A model generated the notes under the pieces. The model saw nothing but the letters and a program-made list of their open reading frames with translations. It had not been told where the DNA came from and searched no databases. A program made the translations under genes and the position numbers. 23,663 nt of DNA from Candidatus Rifleibacteriota bacterium (GTDB lineage: Bacteria > UBP17 > UBA6191 > JACPRK01): contig JACQZL010000215.1 in NCBI GenBank assembly GCA_016213865.1, forward strand, positions 1 through 23,663, given 5' to 3'. Below, piece after piece: positions 1 to 6,267 of the stretch. The first letter of the stretch is position 1. Each line of letters opens with the position of its first letter.

Positions 1-1
1 C

Positions 2-1267
2 GGCACGACTCCCCCGACAGCGCACCCCCGCCGTGGCACCACAATCCCCCCGGGGATGCAGCCTCAACTACAGCGGCTCACCCGCTATTTGCGTGACCGA
101 AAGTCGCCCGATCCCCCGGCCGGCGTGAGCCGCGTAACACGGGGAAGACCCCCCGCTCATCAAGTCGGGTTCCTTTGCCACTTTCTCAAGGGCGGTCACA
201 TCCTGTCTTTCCAGGTCTTGCGCCAGGCCGAGGCACTGGGGGCGGTGCTCCGGGACTTCCCGGACTTGCGCCCCTTCGTCGTGGGCATCGATGCCGCAGG
301 CAACGAGCGTCTGACGCCTCCCCGCGTGTTCGCCCCTGCCTTCGCCCACCTCGTGGACCTTTGCGACGGCCAGCGCCGTGACCCTGACGAACGGCCGATC
401 CGTCTCGGCCGCACGTTCCACGTGGGGGAAGACGTGTGGGATCTGGCCACAGGGCTTCGCCATGTCGACGAGGTCCGAGGCATTCTGCTGGCCGGCCGGT
501 GGGGGCGCATCGGACATGGACTTGTACTCGCCGAAGATCCTGAGAGGTTCTACTCGACCCGGCGCAACCAGGTCGAGCTGCCGCTCTCGATTCACCTGCT
601 CGATCTGGTCTGGGCCTGGGGACGGGCGTGCGACTGGCTGGAGGGTCGCCAGTCCGAGTGGCTGGCAGGAGAAATCCGATGCGTTCTGCACGGCCGAATC
701 CCGCCCGGGATGCACCCAGAAGTCGAAGCTTGCTGGGATGCCATGCGCGCGGAGCTCGAACCGGGACGTTGCGAGGTGCTTGAGCAGCCAAGGTCCGAGC
801 GAGAGCTGCTGGGCCTGCTGTGTCAGGGAGCCGACACGACGGGGCTCCATCGCGTCGACTGCGAGAGCCACTGGCTCGAAGTCATGGCTGGCCTGCAGCG
901 GAGCTTGCGTTGCCGGCTGGCCACGCAGGGGGTGGCCATCGAAGCGAACCCGACGTCGAATCTGCTGGTCTGGCCGGGGTGCTCGGACTACCCGGACCTG
1001 CGCTACGACACTTTGATCGCTGACAACTTGGCCGTGTCGCTCAACACGGATGATCCCGGTCTTTTCCTGACGACCCTCCCGGACGAGTTCGATCGGATGT
1101 ACGAGGCCCGAGCGACGCGCCGAGACCCCGATGTGGTCATCCTCCGCTGGCTCGAGGAGCGGGCCAGGGACGCAGCCCGAACGACCTTCCTGCACGGAGG
1201 CGTCCCTGCAGGCGAGCGTGCCCTCCGTCTTGTCCGGAGGAAAGGGGGCTCCTTCATGACCTTGTAG
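2..1267 (+). CDS. Adenosine-deaminase-like protein, C-terminal part (5' end outside window; RdrB-like candidate)
   Basis: Zinc-dependent adenosine/AMP deaminase fold. The frame is open to the left edge; the first ATG is at 56, but the N-terminal HxH metal motif of the family is absent, so the gene probably starts upstream. Numbering from the ATG at 56: VGIDAAGNE (76-84), HVGE with metal His122 and catalytic Glu125, RIGHG with His154 (151-155), EANPTSN (296-302), and NTDDP with metal Asp332 and Asp333 (330-334), followed by LFLTTLPDEF. All are in ADA order. About 140 residues separate RIGHG from EANPTSN, where ordinary adenosine deaminases have a few tens, so this is not a housekeeping Ada. 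Large insertion-bearing ADA proteins include RdrB of the RADAR phage-defence system; that assignment is inference, and its ATPase partner would lie off the left edge. A 7-bp hairpin follows the stop. The next genes converge on it. Confidence 0.8.
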   Translation, partial: GTTPPTAHPRRGTTIPPGMQPQLQRLTRYLRDRKSPDPPAGVSRVTRGRPPAHQVGFLCHFLKGGHILSFQVLRQAEALGAVLRDFPDLRPFVVGIDAAGNERLTPPRVFAPAFAHLVDLCDGQRRDPDERPIRLGRTFHVGEDVWDLATGLRHVDEVRGILLAGRWGRIGHGLVLAEDPERFYSTRRNQVELPLSIHLLDLVWAWGRACDWLEGRQSEWLAGEIRCVLHGRIPPGMHPEVEACWDAMRAELEPGRCEVLEQPRSERELLGLLCQGADTTGLHRVDCESHWLEVMAGLQRSLRCRLATQGVAIEANPTSNLLVWPGCSDYPDLRYDTLIADNLAVSLNTDDPGLFLTTLPDEFDRMYEARATRRDPDVVILRWLEERARDAARTTFLHGGVPAGERALRLVRRKGGSFMTL

Positions 1268-1270
1268 GGG

Positions 1271-1289
1271 AGCCGCACCCTCTGCGGCT
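1271..1289 (+). terminator. Hairpin just after the deaminase stop
   Basis: AGCCGCA and TGCGGCT form a perfect 7-bp stem with a 5-nt loop, starting 3 nt after the TAG stop and lying between convergent genes. There is no T-tract after it, so an intrinsic terminator is only possible; the hairpin itself is certain. Confidence 0.4.
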
Positions 1290-1328
1290 GGGTGGCAGCA
1301 CCACGGGCTTCCGGCTCTCCTTCCACGA

Positions 1329-1757
1329 TCACGGCGGCGACTTGCCTCGTAGCATGGTCGCTATGAACTCGGCTGGGGTGTACGCCCGAATCCTGGCACC
1401 CTTGAAATCGGTGAGGTTCCTGGTCACGATCGCCTCGGCGGACACCGCGGCGGATGCCTCAACAGCCACGGCGTCTTCAAAGTCATCTGTGGTCGACTGC
1501 AATGCTCGGTCGATGATCGAGGCATCCACTTTGGCCACGTGAAGAAAGCCGAGCAGCTTCTGCAGGCGCTTCTTCGACGCAGCCGTGCCGACTGTCTTTC
1601 TCGCCACGTAGTGGATCGTGGTGACCCCTGTAGCACACAGAAAGCCACTGACCCTTCCTTCCTCGGCCATCGACAGTACTTCACCGGCATCAGCGGCAAA
1701 GGGTTCTCTGTTCAGGAGAAGGTCGAGCACGACATTCACATCGAACAGGACCTTCAT
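1329..1757 (-). CDS. vapC: PIN-domain ribonuclease toxin (VapC-like)
   Basis: 142 aa, a single PIN domain. Members of this family are Mg2+-dependent RNases that act as toxins and are held inactive by the partner antitoxin. Visible features: the N-terminal beta strand KVLFDVNVVLDLLL with acidic Asp6, the central TTDDFEDAVAVEAS segment with acidic residues around 91-95, and the C-terminal IVTRNLTDF with Asp117. These match the usual PIN acidic positions of the DVNV/DxLL subgroup. The ATG overlaps the stop of the upstream antitoxin gene (ATGA), so the two are translationally coupled. The exact RNA target cannot be read from sequence. It converges on the deaminase gene with 61 bp between the stops. 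Confidence 0.85.
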   Translation of the reverse strand: MKVLFDVNVVLDLLLNREPFAADAGEVLSMAEEGRVSGFLCATGVTTIHYVARKTVGTAASKKRLQKLLGFLHVAKVDASIIDRALQSTTDDFEDAVAVEASAAVSAEAIVTRNLTDFKGARIRAYTPAEFIATMLRGKSPP

Positions 1758-1999
1758 CGGTACTTCTCCTCCAGATGCTTGCAGTAGTCAGTCTCATCCA
1801 CCGTGGCACCCCTCAGGCAGCCTTTGAGAGCTCGGACCGTTGGGGTCAACTCCCCCCGGCTCCTTTTCCCTCGGACTCTGGTCAACACGGCAAAGAAGTC
1901 CTCCACCATCTCTGACAGCGACTTTCCCATCTCTCTCGCTGCCGACTTTGCCTGTTTGATGATGTCCTCGTCCATACGGAGTGTGAGTTTGGTTTGCAC
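1754..1999 (-). CDS. Antitoxin of the PIN toxin (DUF6364-like, ribbon-helix-helix)
   Basis: 81 aa. The pattern QTKLTLRMDEDIIKQAKSAA followed by GKSLSEMVEDFF is that of small DNA-binding antitoxins (DUF6364-type ribbon-helix-helix) paired with PIN toxins: a beta strand, then two helices. The C-terminal half, TVRALKGCLRG then DYCKHLEEKYR, is likely the toxin-neutralising tail. I chose the GTG at 1999 because GGAGG lies 6 nt upstream of it; a longer frame from 2047 has no such site and adds residues upstream of the family start. The stop overlaps the toxin ATG by 4 nt. It probably also represses its own promoter with the toxin, as is usual for such pairs. Confidence 0.82.
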   Translation of the reverse strand: MQTKLTLRMDEDIIKQAKSAAREMGKSLSEMVEDFFAVLTRVRGKRSRGELTPTVRALKGCLRGATVDETDYCKHLEEKYR

Positions 2000-2035
2000 G
2001 AAGGACCTCCTGCGAATACGTAGCTTTTCGCTCAC

Positions 2036-2064
2036 ACTGTACGTCACCGCAGGCCTTCCCGCAA
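2036..2064 (-). promoter_or_regulatory. Possible promoter of the left toxin-antitoxin pair
   Basis: On the - strand, TTGCGG (2064-2059) and TACAGT (2041-2036) are separated by exactly 17 nt and lie about 37 nt upstream of the GTG start. The match to the sigma70 consensus is moderate (3/6 and 4/6). Confidence 0.3.
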
Positions 2065-2321
2065 GCCCGTAGGGCCCACGTACCCTTCGAAGTCCCGCAT
2101 GCCCGGGAGGACCCTTGGCGAGCTGCTTCGCGGTGCTCCGGCGCTCACGAAAAGGGGACCCCGGGGGGCCGCGTCAGCGAGTCAACGGCTTCAGGAGTCA
2201 AAGCTTATCTTGCGCGCATGGTCGTCACTTTCCACCAGGTCGCGCATCTCGATCGTTGCCACGCCACAGCACGTTCGAAGCAAGAACGCCAGACTGCCCG
2301 CCCCTGGAACCCGCGCCCCGC
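2065..2321. other. Gene-free stretch between antitoxin promoter and ATPase gene
   Basis: About 320 bases separate the antitoxin start from the end of the ATPase gene. Apart from the possible promoter I see no RNA gene and no repeat. A short - strand frame starting MRDLVESDDHARK near 2249 is open but matches nothing I recognise. Confidence 0.4.
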
Positions 2322-3566
2322 TCACACCCTTTTGGGTGGCCCCTCCAGCAGGAACCGACGCCAATCGATCCACGGGATGCCGGCCCGCCCGGCGACCAGG
2401 CGACCGCTCTCGTCCGAGATCAGCAACGGTCGATAGGCAGGATGGCGGCCCGTGAACTCGAGCAGGCCGCGCAGGTCGGCCGCCGCGACTCGCCCCGACT
2501 TGACCTCGATCGCCCAGGCGCCCCAGCTCCCGTCCAGCACGCCGTCGACCTCGAAGGGTTCCTCTCTCCAGTAGGCAACCTGCTGGCCGGCATTCCAGGC
2601 CATCGCAAGACAAGCGTTCTCGAGCCACTGTCCGAAACGTCCGGGCTCGGCTCCAGGCTCGGGCGCACCGCGAGGCTCGGCCGCAGCGAGGAGGGCGGCG
2701 CTCAATGTGACGAGTTTTGGGGGCGAGGAACGCTGCCGGTGCTTGCGCGGAGAGAATTTCGGAAGCGCGGCAACCAGGTAGGCCTCCTCGAGCAAGGCCA
2801 GGTAGTGGGCGATGGTCTCCAGTGCCCCGGCATCCTGGAGCTGCCCCTGGAGCTTCTGCAGAGAGAGGATCCGGGCCGGCGAGGCAACACACGCCCCGAA
2901 GACTTGCCGCAGCAGCGCTGGCCGGCGCACCGGAGCCAGCGCCACGAGGTCTCGGCCGATGGTGGGCTCGACGATGGCGTCTCGCACGTAGGCGGTCCAT
3001 CGTGCCGGGTCTCGCATCAGGGTCACGCCGCCGGGGTAGGCCCCCTGCCTGACATAGACCACGGCGGCCTCCTCCGGGGCCAAGCCGAAGGTCGTCGCGA
3101 GCGACGCCGCGGTCCAGTGCGTCAAGGTCAGGCGCTCGAACCGTCCGGCAAGGCTCTCGCGTGAGCCGGCAGCCAGCAGTAACGCCGAGGAACCGGTGGC
3201 GACGACGTGTACCGGCAACCGGAGACGGCACACCCGGTCGAATTCCCCTTTGAGCCGAGCTGCCCAGCCGGGAAGAAGGTGGGCCTCGTCCAGGAGAAGG
3301 ACTGCCTTCCCAACGCTGGACGCCGTCTCCTCGACCCGAGTCCAGAGGCGCTCCCAGAAACCGGGTACGGTGGCTTCGGGTCCGTCCGCGGCTGCATAGA
3401 CGGCTGGCGCGCCGAGCTTGCCAGCCAGCTCCAGCAGCAAGGTGGTCTTGCCCACCTGGCGAGGTCCGGACAGCAGTTGGATTCGGGCCGGGCTGCGCTC
3501 CGCCAGCCGCTCCAGGAGAGCAGCTCTGCACTCGTTCTGTTGCAGGCGGAAGGTGTTGTCTACCAT
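2322..3566 (-). CDS. AAA ATPase with DUF4143-type C-terminal region
   Basis: 414 aa, the usual length for the AAA_14/DUF4143 family. Walker A GPRQVGKT at 34-41, Walker B VLLLDEAH at 89-96, and a sensor-like VVATGSSALLL at 121-131. A winged-helix-like segment follows around 205-270 (GRDLVAL...YLALLEEAYLV). The C-terminal domain ends in FEVDG...WAIEVKSGR (338-359), the PD-(D/E)xK-like nuclease fold typical of this family. Proteins of this type are widespread in bacteria and archaea; their physiological role is poorly known, so no pathway is assigned. The gene stands alone on the - strand, 144 bp downstream of the HEAT gene. Its promoter region is palindromic and almost touches the ATG, suggesting autoregulation and a nearly leaderless mRNA. 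Confidence 0.85.
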   Translation of the reverse strand: MVDNTFRLQQNECRAALLERLAERSPARIQLLSGPRQVGKTTLLLELAGKLGAPAVYAAADGPEATVPGFWERLWTRVEETASSVGKAVLLLDEAHLLPGWAARLKGEFDRVCRLRLPVHVVATGSSALLLAAGSRESLAGRFERLTLTHWTAASLATTFGLAPEEAAVVYVRQGAYPGGVTLMRDPARWTAYVRDAIVEPTIGRDLVALAPVRRPALLRQVFGACVASPARILSLQKLQGQLQDAGALETIAHYLALLEEAYLVAALPKFSPRKHRQRSSPPKLVTLSAALLAAAEPRGAPEPGAEPGRFGQWLENACLAMAWNAGQQVAYWREEPFEVDGVLDGSWGAWAIEVKSGRVAAADLRGLLEFTGRHPAYRPLLISDESGRLVAGRAGIPWIDWRRFLLEGPPKRV

Positions 3567-3568
3567 AC

Positions 3569-3603
3569 TCGAATAATTATTCGACTTTGGTCGAATAAGT
3601 CAA
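3569..3603 (-). promoter_or_regulatory. Palindromic promoter/operator of the AAA ATPase gene
   Basis: On the - strand, TTGACT (3603-3598) and AATAAT (3581-3576) are 16 nt apart, a strong sigma70-type match in an AT-rich island. Two overlapping perfect palindromes cover it: TCGAATAATTATTCGA (3569-3584), and the 9-bp arms TTATTCGAC (3577-3585) and GTCGAATAA (3590-3598) around TTTG. The half-site TTATTCGA therefore occurs three times in alternating orientation. The -10 ends only 9 nt before the ATG, leaving almost no 5' leader. Confidence 0.65.
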
Positions 3604-3710
3604 GGTAGCGGGGTGCGCCAGGAACGTGGCCGACCGGCTCGAGCAGGCCCCGGAGGGCGGCAGAGTGAAAGGACCATGGCGCGGTCGCTGGCCTGCCCGC
3701 TGGGAAGCCT

Positions 3711-6014
3711 CTACCGGAGAGGGTGGGTGGCGTAGACTCCCAACATCGTGAGAGCCAGCACTGCTGCGACGAGCACGGCGAGGACGACGGAGTTGCCGCG
3801 GACCCGCTCGACGAGGTGGTGCCAGGCGACGGGCAGCGCGGACTGCGGGGTCTCCGGCGCCGGCTCGCGGTCCTGCCGCGCGCTGAACGATGGCTCTTGC
3901 GGCCGGGCCGCATCCGAGGGTCGCCCCCCTCCCAACCCTCCCCCTCCGGGGAAGGGCATGGGTGGGGGGAACTCGGGCGGACCCGCCGCCAAGGCAGCCT
4001 GCAGGGCCACGCTCCGGGAGGCGAGCGACCTCAGCTCCGGGTCCTGCAAGGTCCCCTGGGCCTGCGCCGTCAAGGCGACCTCGCCGAGAGCCATGAGCAC
4101 CTCGTTTCGCTGCCAAGAGGTGCAGGCCTGGGGAGCGGCCGGACCCGCGGCGAGGTCGACGCTCTCGAGGGTAGTCAAGAGGATCTCGGCCCCCAGGACC
4201 GACGGTCGGCCGCTGCGCGCAAGGTCCCGAATCCTGCGTCCCATCGAGACCAGGAGCACCTCTCGTTGCTGAGGATGCGGCAGTCTCGAAAACAGGTCCC
4301 GAGCAGTCTCCCGGACAGCCGCATCTTCGTCGGATGAGGATAGCTCGCACTGGATCGCCACCCGCAGCTCGCGGCTGCGGGCCAGGCGCTCGAGGATCGC
4401 GAGCCGGCGCGCCGCGCTGGGATGCCCCATGCCCGCCAGTAGGCTGTCGACCACGCCTGCCGGAAGCTCGTGCTCGTTCGTCCCCGGGGAAGGATCGAGA
4501 ATCCCGTCCAGGATCCGCGAGACTCCCGCGAGCGGCTCGAATCGCTTGAGCAAGCGCGCGCAGGCACCCGGCGACAGTCTGCCCAAGACCTCCCGGAGCA
4601 CGTCTCTGGCCCGAGCTGGCTCCGGGAGGCTGTCCAGGGCAAACAGGGCCGCGCGTTCCGCTGCCTGCTCGCCCGAGGTCAAGAGGCTCCGAAGCTCGCC
4701 GAGCGCCGCTTCTGGCTGTTGAGAGTACATCCCCCTCGCGACTGTCGCCCGGACACGAGGATGGGGATCCGACTGGAGGGCCCTCAAAGCCACGACGGCC
4801 TCGCTGGTGCCCAGGGCCGTCAAGCCCTCGATGGCATTGGACCGGACCCGAGGATCGGGCGAGTGCAGGTGCGCCTGGATCAGACCGACGTCCTGCTCCT
4901 CTCCCAGCACTCCCAGGGCCTTCACCAGCGTGGCCAGGACAAAAGCGTGCGTCTCCGAGCGCATCAGGCGCCTGAGCTTGCCCAGCACCACTCGCCGGGG
5001 AAAAAGCTGGGCATTCTGGACGGCGTGGATTCGCTTCGGGTAGTCGTCCGAGGTCAGCGCAAGCTGCCAGTCACCCAGAGACCTGAAGGTGTCCAGGTCC
5101 CGAGTCAGTTCGGTAAAACAGATGGGACCGCTCGGCTCGCTTGCTTCGTCGGTGCCGACAGCTTCCGGGGAGCCGTCCTCCGGGTCGGTCGAAGCAACCG
5201 CGGTGACCTCGCCTCCCGATGGCCCCAGACGCGGGGTGAGGTAGCCCAGGGTCCTGTGAGTCTCCGGGTTCTCGGCGGCCGGCTCCGACGCCGAAAGAAG
5301 CTGCTTGAGCCTCTCGTAGCACCAGGCATCTCCGACGGCACGCAACACATACAGGGCAGTCGCGTGGGCCGCCGGAGCTTCGGCCGCCAGCAGCTCGGTG
5401 ACGGCCGGGCGAACGCTCTGGGGCTCACGGCGACCCATGAAAACCAACGCGTTGCCTCGTACTCGGAGATCCGGGTCTCCCGTCAGGGGCTGGATGCGCT
5501 GCAGCACAGTCGGGCTCGCGTAGGACCCGAGTGCCTCCACGGTATTGGCACGCACCCGCGGATCCGAGTCGTCGAGGAACGTGAGGAGGACGGGCTCGTG
5601 CGTGGGGTCCTTCAGGGCAGCCAGCGCCTTGACGAGAGTCGCCCGCACGCGCACATCGGACTCCCTCGACAGGACGTGGAGCAGCAAGGGCTCGAGCTCC
5701 GGCCTTGGATGTGTTCCGAGGGCGCAGGCCATGCGGAGTCTCACGGCGGCATCCGGTGATTTCAGCCCTTCCTCCGGGCTGTCGCTCGGAGAGAGAACGG
5801 CCCGACCGCTGCTGCACCTCCGGTGGATCTCATGGATGGCCCGACGCGTATGGTAGCGAACGTCCGCGGAAGCGTCCGTCACCAACTGCTCGAGCTGACC
5901 GACCGTGGAGAGGTCCCCGATCTGGGCGAGCCAGATCACGGCCGACCTGCGCGTCTGTTCCGACGGACTCCGCAGGTCCGTCAGCAAGTCGGCGATCCAC
6001 CCTGATTGGCTCAT
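3711..6014 (-). CDS. HEAT-repeat protein with C-terminal membrane anchor
   Basis: 767 aa. The start at 6014 was chosen because GGGAGG lies about 6 nt before the ATG; an in-frame upstream ATG at 6074 would add a non-family basic segment. Most of the protein is alpha-solenoid made of HEAT/PBS-lyase-like repeats with the pattern DPRVRANTVEALG, seen repeatedly (for example DVRVRATLVKALAAL, DLRVRGNALVFMG, DPRVRSNAIEGLTAL). Such scaffolds bind protein partners; no catalytic motif is visible. A low-complexity linker rich in Pro and Gly is encoded by a dispersed GC-rich repeat (3923-3970). The last 27 residues contain one hydrophobic helix (about 741-762) ending in a short tail, so the solenoid is likely held at the inner membrane on the cytoplasmic side. 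There is no N-terminal signal peptide. Function unknown. Confidence 0.82.
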   Translation of the reverse strand: MSQSGWIADLLTDLRSPSEQTRRSAVIWLAQIGDLSTVGQLEQLVTDASADVRYHTRRAIHEIHRRCSSGRAVLSPSDSPEEGLKSPDAAVRLRMACALGTHPRPELEPLLLHVLSRESDVRVRATLVKALAALKDPTHEPVLLTFLDDSDPRVRANTVEALGSYASPTVLQRIQPLTGDPDLRVRGNALVFMGRREPQSVRPAVTELLAAEAPAAHATALYVLRAVGDAWCYERLKQLLSASEPAAENPETHRTLGYLTPRLGPSGGEVTAVASTDPEDGSPEAVGTDEASEPSGPICFTELTRDLDTFRSLGDWQLALTSDDYPKRIHAVQNAQLFPRRVVLGKLRRLMRSETHAFVLATLVKALGVLGEEQDVGLIQAHLHSPDPRVRSNAIEGLTALGTSEAVVALRALQSDPHPRVRATVARGMYSQQPEAALGELRSLLTSGEQAAERAALFALDSLPEPARARDVLREVLGRLSPGACARLLKRFEPLAGVSRILDGILDPSPGTNEHELPAGVVDSLLAGMGHPSAARRLAILERLARSRELRVAIQCELSSSDEDAAVRETARDLFSRLPHPQQREVLLVSMGRRIRDLARSGRPSVLGAEILLTTLESVDLAAGPAAPQACTSWQRNEVLMALGEVALTAQAQGTLQDPELRSLASRSVALQAALAAGPPEFPPPMPFPGGGGLGGGRPSDAARPQEPSFSARQDREPAPETPQSALPVAWHHLVERVRGNSVVLAVLVAAVLALTMLGVYATHPLR
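3923..3970. repeat. GC-rich imperfect palindrome, copy 1 (inside HEAT gene)
   Basis: C/T-rich left half and G-rich right half around CTCCGGGGAAGG. By hand alignment 42 of 48 positions match 10489-10536, which lies in a different gene context. It resembles a REP-type dispersed element and is read in frame as a Pro/Gly linker (PMPFPGGGGLGGG). Confidence 0.6.
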
Positions 6015-6267
6015 CGTGTTCCTCCCGATCGGCTCATCGCAGTCCCGGTCGGCGGACGACCGGAACTTCCGCAAGGTGCTGCCCTCGCAGTCCCGGCCCA
6101 GCGAAGGTCAGCGCCTCGTGGGCCGTGAAGAGCGGGGCCATGGGAGATTCGCTCGTGGCGACGTGTCGATGACCGCGTGCTTCATCTTCACGCTGGCCAT
6201 TATGCCACCGCGAAACACCTGCCGGGGCACAGCCGGCCTCTGGAGAAGGCCGAGCCTGCAAGGCGCC

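Noticed and set aside
2..1267. Calling a complete RADAR system
   Set aside because: Only part of one component is visible; no ATPase partner is in the window.
2191..3531. 446-aa - strand frame in the ATPase locus
   Set aside because: It is the shifted frame of the ATPase gene, which has Walker A, Walker B and EVKSGR in the other frame.
6034..6261. 75-aa - strand frame between the HEAT and prepilin genes
   Set aside because: No ribosome site, no family signature, and biased composition. The 250-bp gap holds only weak stems (GGCC, GCCGG) without a T-tract and a CATAAT sequence at 6199-6204 with no good -35.
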